NCBI RefSeq assembly: GCF_014898055.3
Contig: NW_023601212.1
Location: 55,664,329-55,728,328, forward strand
Direction of reading: 5' to 3'
Length of the DNA stretch: 64,000 nucleotides
From: Talpa occidentalis
Taxonomy: Eukaryota; Chordata; Mammalia; Eulipotyphla; Talpidae
A program made the position numbers and the translations under genes. The first letter of the stretch is position 1. Each line of letters starts with the position of its first letter. The notes under the pieces were generated by a model. It saw only the letters and a program-made list of their open reading frames with translations. It was not told the DNA's origin and did not search any database. Of this stretch, positions 47,002 through 58,260 are shown piece after piece.

Positions 47002-47060
47002 GGTACACAGGACAAAGGTGCACCCTGGAGAGTACCTGGAAAGGTATGTCCCCATTCTAA

Positions 47061-48179
47061 TTTCAATGGATAGTCTTGTTTTTACTTCGGTCTATTGTGA
47101 GTTTGGTTGGCAGGAGTCTATCCCTTTGGGGCCTGATCAGCCTTGTGTGGACTGATTAGATGAGGTTTCTGAAATCAACGTTACGGGACAGATCTAGAGC
47201 AGGCTTATACTAAGACTCGTGTCTTTCGAGGTAGCCAGCCGTTCCTGGCACAGCACAACCCTACAATTTCATGCCTATTGTGCTATTGCGGTTTCCAGTT
47301 GCTGATAAGTTACTCCATATACATTTTGTCTCTCTTATATAACTCCTTCCTTCCTACTTCAGATTTTCTATAGCAGGGACAGCATCCCTCTTGCTTTAAT
47401 CATTAAAAGTGTAATGTCTTAGCATAGGGACACTCAATAAATCGACTGTTTAAAATCAAAGCTATTTGAAAAGTTGAGAAATGAAAATATAATAATTTAA
47501 CTTCTTTGGAATCCAACAGTAAAAAGCATAATTACAGCAGAAACAAACAAGTCCTGTTGTTTGATCTCCAGGGTCTGAAGAGATCCTCCAGCCCATCCTT
47601 TCTTCAGTGACAAGCAAGAAATCCCATTTACCACATCTTTTCACACTCTGTCCTATGATCTTTGACTTCATTCAAACTGTCATCTACTTGTCATAAAATA
47701 AGATGTATTTTAGGGCTGGTGAGAGCTTGTAGTGTTTACGTTATGGAACTACAAACCTCTTAAGCATCCTATAACAAAAATATCGCTTTATTTGGAAGTC
47801 ATATTAACAGCAGTAGCGGGCTGTCTGTGAGGGCTGAACAATGATGGGGAGAAGAGCTCATGCAGGGAAGAAGGGGCTCCAGTCAGATGCACAAGGGGCA
47901 GGATTTCAGCTGCAACGCTAGTTAGAGTCATGGGAATCTGGAGGATCCTTCAACCAAGACTCCATCTTCTAGTTTATAGCAACATGGACAACAATTCCTA
48001 CCTTCCAGGACCGCGATGAAGATGGTATAATACAACCACTGTCAAAAGCACACAGCTGTCTGGTACCTACAGTGATGGAAAAAAATGTTAGTTCTTCTTG
48101 CTCTTCTTCTCTACCCAGGTCATCTCAGGATAGAAGTGTGACGTCTGTTGAAGGGCCCTTCCAGTGTTTCAGGACTTTT
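47061..48179. other. no recognised gene
   Basis: About 1.1 kb, AT-rich. The left part may still belong to the old LINE. Nothing else identified. Confidence 0.4.
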
Positions 48180-48410
48180 AATATATATATATAAAATTTT
48201 TTTTCCACAAGTTTTCATTTTTGCACAATGTATGTGTTTTCATCTTGGTTATAGTCCCCATACAATTCCCACCCCCCTTGTTTTGATCCTACTCCTTTCT
48301 CCCCCCTGCCTGTAGTGTGTCTCTGGTTTATAGCTGCTTGTTGACTTTGATTTTCACTTTATTATAATTAGCCTTGATTTCTGAATTCCTATCCAGTGGT
48401 TCTGTTAAAG
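48180..48410 (-). mobile_element. L1 3'UTR, antisense
   Basis: 'ttatagtccccatacaattc', 'cccaccccccttgttttgat' and 'gtgtctctggtttatagctg' are the complement of the young L1 3' end seen at 25700-25790. A T run at 48199-48206 marks the A-tail side. An extra AT-rich stretch separates tail and UTR. Confidence 0.8.
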
Positions 48411-48519
48411 CCCGGCTTTAGAATGTAAACACAAAAGGAGAAATCTGTACGAACAATAGTATAAAGTAAGGAGCTAGGAACTCACACTTCACTGTCAGAA
48501 TGGAACACTATCTTGTTAG

Positions 48520-48811
48520 AAAGTTGTTTGTGGGCTTCCCTGGTGGCGCAATGAGTTAAGATGCAGTGCTATGAAGCTATCTGAGGCCACTGCAACATGA
48601 GTTTGATCCCCGGTCAGGGAGAAACCCACATGGCACAGCTGACCTCTCCTGTCTGCCCACTGCTCCCCTCAGCAGTGTATTTTAGTCAACCTCTCTGTTT
48701 TGCTCCCCACTCTGTCTCTGGTAGATCCTCTCACCCCCTGCACCTCTGGCCTGCACCCTCATTCTTGTATGAATAAATAAAAATAAATCTTAAAAAAAAA
48801 AAGTTGTTTGT
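48520..48811 (+). mobile_element. tRNA-derived SINE, subfamily B, 12-bp TSD
   Basis: Body 48532-48799, head 'gggcttccctggtggcgc'. Perfect duplication 'aaagttgtttgt' at 48520-48531 and 48800-48811. The tail has AATAAA and TCTTA. Confidence 0.95.
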
Positions 48812-49469
48812 ATCCAACTTATGGAAGCCCTGGAGAAAGATCAAACTTTACACTGGCTTGACTGCACCTTCGGCTGTTCCCAGAGCTGAATGTTCCCAGA
48901 GAAAGAGCAAAACAGGCACTTTCTACAGTGCATGCAGTCTTCACGAGGCACGCTCTTCTGTCTCTAGGGCAGCATTAGTTCCAGCTCACCCAGGGAGCAG
49001 GACTATCATCCGCTGGTTCACATCTGCTGAGCTTTCCGGGGTTGGCCTCATGTTTTGCATTTTCTGTGCCTTATCTCCTACAACCTCATGATAAGCTTAG
49101 GTAGATGGAACTGTTTCATGCTGATTTTGGAGAAGAACGTAGGCTTGGAATATTATGTATGGTTGGCAGGAGATAATAAATGTGAAATGGACAGTAAAAT
49201 GTGGAGGTCTCGCTTTTTCTTCAGAAGGGACATCAAGATCTCAGCAAGGGCAAAGGTAGCAGAAAACAGATCAGTTAATGTTCATCACCAGATATTCTGT
49301 TCAGCTGCATATAGGGCACATGGGCACATGGGACGAAGGCGCATTCAAAATGCATCTCAGCCTCTTCCTCCCCGTGCTCCCGTTTCGGGACAGACCCCCA
49401 TTCTTTCTTGGAGTGTGACTACTTTCTGCCTGTCCTCCCTGCTTCTACTCTCCAACTCAACCTGGAAGT
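48812..49469. other. no recognised gene
   Basis: About 660 bp. A 141-codon frame at 49055-49480 has no recognisable domain. Confidence 0.4.
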
Positions 49470-49768
49470 TAAAGTTCTGAGCAAGGGACTGACTTCCTGG
49501 TGGTGCAAGGGGTTAAGACAGCACTATGAAGCTACCCGCAGCCACTACAGCACGAGTTCGATCCCCAGCCAGGGAGGTGACCCACATGGCGCAGCAGACC
49601 TCTCCTGTCTCACCCGCTGCTGCCCTCAGCAGTGTATTTCAGTCAACCTGCCTGTTCTGTTTGTGACTCTCTCTGGTGAATCCTCTCCCCCCACCCCCAC
49701 ACCTCTGGCCTGTACCCCAGTTCTTGTATGCATAAATAAATCTTTAAAAAAAAATAAAGTCCTGAGCA
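49470..49768 (+). mobile_element. tRNA-derived SINE, subfamily B, 14-bp TSD with one mismatch
   Basis: Body from 'gactgacttcctggtggtgc' to the A-tail at 49754. Duplication 'taaagttctgagca' (49470-49483) and 'taaagtcctgagca' (49755-49768). A 193-codon frame from 49408 reads straight through the SINE and is not a gene. Confidence 0.93.
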
Positions 49769-50229
49769 GTTTGGCTCCAACCTACGTTTCCAACTGTATG
49801 TCCTGCCTCTTGTCAATTGCACATCTTCCAGTTCTTGCCTTCAATTCTCCTCTGGCCCCACGTCCTGTCACACATAAGTCTCACCTGTTTTACCAACCTC
49901 TGCTCATTGCCCCACACCCTGTTCCAACTTTTAAGCCACAGTTACTGCTTCTCTTTCTGAATATGCCAAACTTTCCAGGTGACATTTAAGCAAATATTTT
50001 ACATTTGCAGTGGGTCATTAAACTTCAGGATGCAAGGCCCAGTCACTGAAAAAAGATTTACATTGCATGTAGACAGCACACACATTTCTTCAGCTAGAAA
50101 TTGTCATTAGCAAGGATACTTGAAATAGGAAGCTGTGGGGTGGTTCTTTAAGTCACATGATAAATCACAACTTTGTTGAGGTTTTATGCTGCTAGCTCTA
50201 GGCACCAACATTGGTAGTTACAGCTGTAA
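49769..50229. other. no recognised feature
   Basis: About 460 bp, nothing identified. Confidence 0.45.
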
Positions 50230-50400
50230 GAGCCAGGGTCCATCAGCATGAGAGCCAGACCCAGAGAAGTTGAATCCTGGCTCCACCCTTTGGGTGACTT
50301 GGCAAAATCTTTAACCTCTCTGACTTTTCCTGTCGTAATTTTAGAAGAATTACCCCAACCACATAGGCGTTACAAGGAAAAATGGAGACGCTGATTAAAA
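50230..50400 (+). mobile_element. MIR, sense
   Basis: 'ttgaatcctggctccacc', 'gggtgacttggcaaaatc' and 'taacctctctgacttttcc' follow the MIR core. Confidence 0.75.
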
Positions 50401-51747
50401 TAGTATCAGTAATTGTGTTATCAAATTGCTATATTTTTGTGGACTCTACTGGGAACGTAGAATGGTGTTTGGAGAGATGTAGTGAGGAGACACAGGGCAG
50501 GACTAGAGGGAGAAGGGTTTGGGCTCCAGGGACTGGGTCACAGGGAGGCAGTGCTGGGAGGAGACAGTGCATCCTTGTATGACCTCAACTGTGAAGGCAC
50601 ACCCTCCTCAGCAGGTGTTCAGTCACCATTCGGGCTTCTTGGTGCTTTCCAGGCCTGTGTTCCCACCTTTCAAGTGAGAGTCCTGGGGCAGAGCCTGCCT
50701 CCCAGACCCCAAATCTGGCAGAGAGCAGGAGCTCAGCACACACTGGTTTTGATTGGAATCCCCAAGAACGTTCTTTCCAAGAAGAGAAGAAGACCTCTTC
50801 CTAGATCAATTTGCTAACCACCAAATGGATAATTAAGATGTTGGAAGGAAGTCCCTGGCAAAGTTTCAAACCATTGCTTTTCTTAAACTCCACACGGAGC
50901 AGCAGTGGCTGACAGCAGAGACATAGCTCGGGGCAGATGGAAGAACAACAAGTACGAAAGCGAACTGGATTTGAGCGAGGCTTCTCGCTTTGTTTGGCAG
51001 CTGTTTACTGGATGCCATAGTAGCACGCCTTGCCCTGGTGTGGTGAGAGAGATGTCTTGTTAGCCAGTAATGGAGAATGGAAATATCTGAGAGTAAAAAG
51101 TCTAATTATTTAAGACACATAAAACAAAAACAAAGGGAAACAATCTGACTTTAAACAGTGGGCGAGCTCGGCGTCTCTGGAAAAGCTGGCGCTGCTAACA
51201 GAAGAGACAGCAGGGCCCCAAGGGGGCAGGGGTCTTGCTGAGGACAATGAACCACCCACAAGACCCAGTGAGGCGTGTCGGCCTGCTGGTTGACTCGAGA
51301 CCCAGCAGGGGCCTGTGCTCACTTTACTCAAGCAAAGGAAAGTTCTCTTTTGAGCAGAGCTGCCTGTGGTGGGGGTTACGGGTGGAACTTGGCCAGGGCT
51401 CCATGGCCTCGCCGGCACTACTCCGTCTCCTGACTGGGGGTCCGTGAGGCGGTGTTTCCTTTAATAAAACACACACAAGGCATAGGTGTTTCTCTCCCTT
51501 GTTTTGAGACTGTTAATCAATACCACCTGTTTTACTTTTCAAATTAATGAATTGGGGGCACAAGCAAAATCTTGAGAGATTCCTATTAGTTTATGCACCT
51601 ACATCATCTCTCCAGTGCACACAGAAGACTTTAAGGTGGCTTGTTATTTTCCTTCTTCTTCCTCATTTTTTCTTTTATCCCCTTTTCCCTACTTCCCTCC
51701 CTCTCTCCCTTCTGCTTCCTTTTTTTTCTAATTTTTTCCCCACTTTA
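50401..51747. other. no recognised gene
   Basis: 1.3 kb. GC-richer around 51160-51450. The opposing frames there have no recognisable domains. 51690-51735 is a pyrimidine tract. Confidence 0.4.
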
Positions 51748-52022
51748 TGGGCCTCCCCAGTGGCGCAGCAGGTTGAGCGCAGCGCTGTGAAGCTGTCTGC
51801 AGCCTCTGCAGCGTGGGTTCGATTCTTAGCCGGCCAGGGAGATGCCCACGTGGTGCGGGCAGACCTTTCCTGTCTCACCCGCTGCTCCCTTCAGTGTTTT
51901 CGGTCTGTCTGCCTGTTCTGCTCCCTGTTCTGTCTCTGATGAATCCTCTCATCTTCCCACGCCTCTGGCCTGTATCCCAGTTCTTGTATAAAAATAAATA
52001 AATCTTTTTTTTTTTTAAAAAG
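51748..52022 (+). mobile_element. tRNA-derived SINE, subfamily C
   Basis: Head 'gggcctccccagtggcgcag' and C-type body. The terminator TCTTT has grown to a run of 12 T (52005-52016) before the A-tail. No clear duplication found. Confidence 0.9.
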
Positions 52023-52889
52023 GGGGGGTTCACATGAGCCATCCAGAAGTAAGGCTCCTCTAGTGTTGGGTTAATTCTGTAGCACGAGGAAATCATTAAG
52101 GACCTTGGTTCTTTCCATCCTTCCCTTCTACTCTTTAAGGACAGCTGTGCTTTCAGGCCAGCCTCCCTCTCAGTCACAAATGGGGGCCTCAGTTTCAAGC
52201 ACCACTTTCCAATACCTGCACAGGTAACGAGTGAAGATTAATCAAAAGACTATAGGAAATGGTGGGGGCAGTAGTGACCTGCTGAGACAGCACTGTTTGA
52301 GGTATTCAAATAGAAAACAATTTTTTTACTATTGTTTGAAAATATTTTGCTGTGAGAGGCAGGGAAATTATGGATTTATTACAGTTGTTTCACGAGTAAA
52401 TGTAAGCAGCAGAAATACATTCTCGATTCAAATTGAAGTCCACACTGAACTGCAGGGCACATGCGTGACCTGCCTGAGGTCAACCAGAAGCGAGGCTGCC
52501 CAGCCCAGCCTCCCCTCCCCTTTGCTGCCTAGCATGAGGTTAGCCTCTGCAAGACCCTTGGGGTGATGCCTTCTTTCTGGGCACTCTCAACATTAGAACA
52601 TGTGATCACACTCCTGATGGGCCCACATCACATTCACAGGGATGAAGCTGCACACTTGATGTAAAAGGTGCGCTGAGGATGGATCCTCCAAGGGCTTTCT
52701 TTTTAATCCAATTTCCAGTGGTTCTTCTCAAAGTGTGACCTTAAACCAGCAGCACTGGCATCACCTGGGAGCTTACTACAATTGTGAATTTTTGTGTTTT
52801 CAACTTGGCCCTCTCTTTTGGCCTTCATAATGTCCAGTTCTTAAATATTTCTAACCAGGATTCATTAATTTTTGCAAGATTTCTCAAGG
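52023..52889. other. no gene; small MER5A scrap
   Basis: 52720-52785 ('ggttcttctcaaagtgtg', 'agcagcactggcatcacctg') is a MER5A fragment. I see nothing else. Confidence 0.55.
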
Positions 52890-55800
52890 TGTCTTTTTTT
52901 TCCTCCTCCACCATCCCTTAAACACTTTAGCCCTTTCTTATTGCCTCCACCATCCTACCTGCCACCCCCAACAATATTTAATATTTTGCTTTGTCAGTAC
53001 ATGGGATTTGTTTCCTAGTATTACACTATATGTGAACTAGTCCCATATTAGTCTTTCTCATTTGCTTCACTTTGTACGATCCCTTTGAGTTCCTTCCATT
53101 TTGCTATAAATGGTTAACATTTCATCCTTCCTAGAACGTGAATAGAATTTCATTATGCGTATAAACCCCCTTTTCTTGATCTAATCCTCTATCAGTGGGT
53201 ACTTAAGCTGCTTCAAAACCCTAGCTATTATAAATAATGCTGCAATAAACACTGTGGAGAAGAGTACATTATGTTTTTGTTGATGATTCCATGTTCTTTG
53301 GCCAAAAGTGGGATTTGCTGGATCATATGGTATTTCCATTTTTAGTTGAAGTCAAGGCTGCACTGATTTACATTTCCACCAATGTATAGGCAGGTTCTTT
53401 CTCCACATCATCTCCAGCACTTGTTGGAAGTCTTTCTCATGTATGGCATTCTCACAGATGTGAGATGACATCTCATTGTGGTTGTGATTTGCATCCCTTA
53501 TTAAAAATGAGTATTTTTTCATATATTGGCTTCCTATAAATTCTCTTTACAATATTGTTCAGCTTGGCGATCCATTTTTTAAATTTCTGTTGTTGAGTTG
53601 GATAAGTTTTTTGTATACCTTGGATATTAACTTTGTGGGTGGTGTTATGTGTGAATGTCATCTCCCATTTAGTAGGACGTCTTTTGAATCTGTTAAATTC
53701 TTTCTGTGGAAACTCTTTTTAATTTGAGGCAGCCCCAGTTGCATGTTTTTGTTTTGATTTCTCTTGCTGTAGGAGTTCCCCGCCCCCAAATCTCTATAAT
53801 TGATGATCAAAACGAGTCACCAATGCTTTCTTCTATATATTTTATTACTGCCAGTCTTCCATCTATCAGGTCTTTAATCCATTTTGAATTTATTTTTGCG
53901 TGTAGAATTAGAGAGTATTCCATCTTTTTTTCTTTTACATGAGTCCATTGAGTTTTCCCAGGCCCTTTGTAGAGGGAGTCTCCTTTTTCCAGAGTATGAT
54001 CATGGTTCCTTTGCCATGAGTCAGATATTGGTATATGCATCCATTTATTACCAGGCTTTCAGTTCTGTTTTGTTGACTTGGGTGTCTTTTTATTCCCTTA
54101 CCATATTATTTTAGTGTTGCTTTATAATATGGTTTAAAATCAGGTATCATGATGCCTCCACTATTTTTTTGTTTCCTTCTCAGAATCGCTTTAGTTATTT
54201 GGGGCTTTTTATGGGTCTATAGATATTTTAGTTTTTTTCCCCCCCTTGAACAACTCAGGAATTTAAATGAATAACACATTAATCTATCTATACATCACTT
54301 TGGTAAAATATTTAACTATTAATTCTACTCATCCATGAATGTGGAATATCTTTCCATCTCTCCATGCTCTTCATCTTTCCATAGTGCCATAGTCTTCATT
54401 GTATAAATCCTTCACTTCCATAGCTAGTTCCTTGGCATTTAATTACTTTGGATGTGATTATAAAGATTGTTGTTTCACTTTTTCTTCTTACTCATTATTT
54501 GTACATAAAAATCCAACATATTTTTGTATGCTATTTTTACAACCCACCTCTTCACTGTATTCATTTTGTTCTAGTAGCTTTTTGGAGAAGTCTTTCCAGT
54601 TTTCTCTATATAATAGCATGCCATTTGGAAGTAATGATAGTTTCAGCTCTTTTCCAATCTGAATTTAGTTCTTGTTGCTGTCTAATTGCTCTAGTTTAAA
54701 TCTAGTACTAGATTAAACAAGGAAGTGGAGTCAGTGGGCAACTTTGCCTTTGGCCTGATTTTTAAGGGAAAGTTTTCAGTTTTTCACTGTCAAGTATAAT
54801 ATTGGCTATAGGTTTGTGATGTGACTGTTATTACATTGAAGTAAGTTCTTTCTATCCCATCTTGTTATTTTTTTAATCCTAAATTCTTTGCTCTATCTTG
54901 TAAAATGCTTTTTCTGCATTTATTGATATTATATGGTTTTATTTTTTTAAAATATATTGAACATTTATTATTGCAAACCCTTAAATATTTAACTTCTTTA
55001 TATTTATATTTCAGTCCTATGTGGGAAAAAGATAAGATACAGCTATCAGCAAGTTATTATAAAGTTTCATTCCTTATTACCAAAATCAAAATATCTTTAT
55101 TTCAAGTATAATTATGTCTCACAGATAAATTTTCAACAACTATATGGATTATCATTTTTCCTCAAATTTTAATAATTTGTCAGCTGTTCACATACGGTAT
55201 AATTGGGGGGTATATTTTCACAATTTCATGTATACATATACCTCACTCATCCTTGACCAAAACAACTCTCCCCTATTCCTGTACCCTTGCTTCCCCATTC
55301 CCTCTGACTACCTTTTCCTTATTCATACTGATAACCAGATATTTTCACCTGAATTATCTCTGCTTCCTAGATCTCCCACCTTATTTCTACGTGTATACTT
55401 CTGTGCCAGAATTCAGTGCCACTGAAAAAAATAATAACAGCTGCTGTTTTATTACCAGTGACTCAATGGAAAATTAGCTAAAAAATTTTTCTATCATCTA
55501 TAGGAAAATTACCATATTTTTCATAATATACACATCTCAAGTTAAAGAGCAGCCTTTCCTTGCTATGATTCCAGTGTCACCACTGTCGAACCTCCTGCAG
55601 TCTTTATGTCCTCCATTTTATTTATTTATTTATTTATTTTGAAGACAAGAAAAGGAGATTTATTGAAAATGCAGCTTTAGGTTTTCTTTCTTTTTTTTTT
55701 TTAGTTATTAGCTTTATTTTTTTTAATTTAAATTTTATCTTTATAGTCCCCATACAATTACAACCCCCTTATTTTGACCCCAAGCCCTCCTTTCCCCGCC

Positions 55801-56275
55801 TCCCCACCCCCCATAGAGTGTCTCTGGTTCATAGTTGTTGATTTTGATATTTTCTTTCTTATAGTTATTCTTTTTCCTGGTCCCTTATTTAAGTTTTCTA
55901 GATTCCTGATTATATGGTTTTAAATTCTTTTGTTGATGTATTACATTGATTGTTTATGTTAAACCCTTGCCATCCCTGGATTAAACCCTGGTTGTTTACT
56001 TGGTTGCATATGACCCTTGGTGATGTATTGTTGAATTCAATTTGCTAGCATTTGGGGGAGATTTTTTTACTTGGCTTCCATAATTGCGATTGGTGTATTC
56101 ACATTTTCTGCTTCTCTTTGGTTCAGTTTTGGAAGACTGTATTGTTTGAAAAATGTATCTATTTCTTCAAGATTATCGACTCTAATTTCCCCAGTTATTT
56201 CAGTTTTCTTCCTTGTTTGCGTAGCTAAAGGTTTATCAATTTTTTAAATTTTCTCAATGCACCGACTCTTAGCTC
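52890..56275 (-). mobile_element. old L1 ORF2 plus 3' end, antisense, interrupted
   Basis: Runs from an L1 3' region (about 52890) back through ORF2. 'aataatgctgcaataaacac', 'ggatttgctggatcatatgg', 'cagatgtgagatgacatctc' and 'ccatccctggattaaaccc' are antisense ORF2 landmarks. At about 54618-54632 the reverse-transcriptase FADD motif reads LPNG, so both catalytic aspartates are lost. Many stops and frameshifts. It continues at 55923 after a 967-bp insertion. Confidence 0.88.
54928..55922 (-). mobile_element. younger L1 insertion with probable 3' transduction, 14-bp TSD
   Basis: Perfect duplication 'attatatggtttta' at 54928-54941 and 55909-55922. Reading the minus strand: truncated end of L1 ORF2 and 3'UTR (55908 to about 55726), A-rich tail (to about 55688), then about 740 bp of non-L1 sequence (55687-54949), then a T7 on the plus strand (54942-54948) as the final A-tail. 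An AATAAA (plus-strand TTTATT at 54964-54969) sits about 15 bases before that tail. Confidence 0.78.
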
Positions 56276-56393
56276 AAGAAAGGTAGTGTTCCCCATAAAT
56301 TGTATGGGGAATATAAAAATAAAATTTATTAATTAAAAAAATAAATAAATAAATAAATAAAAAAAAAAAAAAAAAAAAAAGAAAGGTAGTGTT
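56276..56393 (+). mobile_element. extremely short L1 3'-end insertion with 15-bp TSD
   Basis: Duplication 'aagaaaggtagtgtt' at 56276-56290 and 56379-56393 (first A's shared with the tail). The insert contains only the last bases of the L1 3'UTR ('aattgtatggggaatataaa'), an (AAAT)n stretch and about 20 A. It begins with 'ccccata', the reverse complement of 'tatgggg' a few bases later. Confidence 0.9.
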
Positions 56394-56500
56394 AGGCCCT
56401 ACCCCAGACCTGCTGAATCAGAAACTCTGGGGGTGGAAACCAGTAATCAAAGTTTTCACATGCCCTTCAGAGGAAGCGGTTGCCATTCTGTGGTCAGAAA
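56394..56500. mobile_element. MER5A-like fragment
   Basis: 'aggccctaccccagacctgc' followed by 'tgaatcagaaactctggggg' is a clear MER5A segment. Confidence 0.8.
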
Positions 56501-56559
56501 CCTCTGTCCTAAACTTAAGTATATGCAATTGTTGATTTAGAGGCCAACAATCTAAACAT

Positions 56560-56757
56560 TGGTTTTCAACCCTGGGCACACATTTACATCACCTGTGAAA
56601 TGTTTAAAAAAAGAAAAAATCAACACATGGATCCGTCTTCTACTCTTCCCTCCACCTCCCCTGTATAATTGGTCTAGTGTGCAGTCTGGGTGTTTGGATT
56701 TTCCAAAGTTCCCCTGGACCATCCTCAATTGTAGCCAAGCTTGGGAACCACTGATTT
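56560..56757. mobile_element. second MER5-type fragment
   Basis: 'ggttttcaaccctgggcac', 'acatcacctgtgaaatg' and the terminal 'cttgggaaccactg' match the MER5 ends. Confidence 0.75.
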
Positions 56758-58079
56758 AAATAAATATGGAGACAAATATATTGTAACTGAAGGATTGAGT
56801 AAAAATCCAAAAATTAGAGACACACTGACAAAGAATCAAAAAAGGCTATTGTCAGTGATTAAACTGTAAAAATAGAAGTATAAGGGAAGAGACCATTTAG
56901 GGTAAACACTCTCACAATTTATATTGGACTGGAAAGGGCATTATCTCCTTTGGGAACAAACATATATTGATGGTTTCTGAATCGCTGTGGGTTAGCGTTC
57001 TTTGAAAAGTATTGCTTCAAAACACAGTTCACTAAGTTACAAAACACTTGTAATCTGATGTACATTTTATTGTCCTTTTCTGTGATTCGGGTAAGAGGGA
57101 GTAAGCAAAATAAGCCTGAGTTGTAAGAGAGAGCCTGAAGTAAGGGACACATAAAGCTTTTACTCAAGTGCAATAAGCTATCTTGATTTGGACTGAGAAA
57201 TATAAAACCAAGTTAGGCAAGAACCAAATTCTCAATTTAAATTGCACTAGGCCATTCTCTGGACTTTCTTTTAAAGGTAGACTACCCCAAAGATTCGGGG
57301 AGGTATAGTAACACTCAAAAATGTACTTATCTTTCAAAGGAGACTTTCTAACCCAGTATTTGTGTGGTTGTTAAAACATAATTTAGGTTATGAAGTCCTA
57401 TCCTGCAGCTTCGGTGGAGGTTCACTGCTTGTACCTACCTATTGTTAATTGCTCATATGTAAGAAACTCATGATAAATCACCCGGGCTTTCTTCGACACC
57501 TAACAGAATAGGGTCCTGTTTTTACTATGAAACTTCTGAATAGTTTCTGGTAAGAAAAACAGTTTAATCGAGATGCTAATAGTTGTGGAACTAAACTATA
57601 TGGAAATAGTAAAGTAAATTCAGGAACTGTTACTTCTAGTTGAGCTTGGGCTGTGGGTAAATCAGCTCAAATTAAATTCAAATTTTATTGGCACCAGGCA
57701 CTATCCCCAGATTCTGATATGGCCAACCTGGGGTGGTGTTCAGAAGTCATAGATTTAAACAAGCACCCCAAGCGATTCTGACCCAGGTGGATGATACTGG
57801 TTTCAAAAATAAATGGGTTTCTTTTATGTGTGGTTTTGCTTCATATTTTTCTCTACTTGCATTTGTCTGTGACTCTACCAGGCTTATTTCTTTATTTGGC
57901 TTATAGGAAAATGTTTCTCAGTTCACTATGACTTAATAGCTAACTACAAAGACCTCTTTCTTATTCTATTTAAAATTTCCCCTTAATTTCTCATTCCCTT
58001 CCCAACCCTGACTCCAAGTGTAGAAATGGTAGGCTACAGAGTGTCAACAATGACACTAACTCCCTAATACTGATGGCAC
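56758..58079. other. no recognised gene
   Basis: 1.3 kb, AT-rich. 57690-57790 weakly recalls a MER5-type repeat ('aagcgattctgacccagg'). Confidence 0.4.
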
Positions 58080-58260
58080 TTCCTACATGCGAGTCCTGCT
58101 CTACAGGTGTGAGATACAGAAGCTGAGTTTAGTTTTCACAGAGCTGAGTTAGGTTCTGTGCACATTTTATACATGGAAATTGAGAAACAAGGTTAAGTCA
58201 CTTGCTCAAGGTCATGTAATTGGTATGTGACAGGACTGGATCTGAACCCAATTTCTATAA
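58080..58260 (-). mobile_element. MIR, antisense
   Basis: 'ttgctcaaggtcatgtaatt' and 'gtatgtgacaggactgg' with 'gaacccaa' match the antisense MIR core. Confidence 0.75.

Larger units (their letters stand above)
42880..47060 (-). mobile_element. old LINE (L1M/HAL1-like), antisense, host of five insertions
   Basis: Once the inserted elements are set aside, the segments 42880-43165, 44271-44372, 44678-44807, 45072-46157 and 46430-46608 read in order like an old antisense LINE. Examples are 'gcccactttcaaataac', 'cttcattatgc...', 'gcaagtccgctggcaa', 'gagcttcctggatctgtgg' and 'ggttaactagtttctcctg'. The right limit is uncertain. No coding frame survives. A 17-bp tandem duplication ('aactagtttctcct..') lies at about 46452-46485. 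Confidence 0.65.

Noticed and set aside
49408..49989. 193-codon plus-strand open frame
   Set aside because: It reads through a whole SINE and both of its target-site duplications.
3404..52001. SINEs as possible functional tRNA genes
   Set aside because: Box A and box B are present, but the spacing, missing anticodon arm, long body, A-tails and TSDs show retroposed SINEs.
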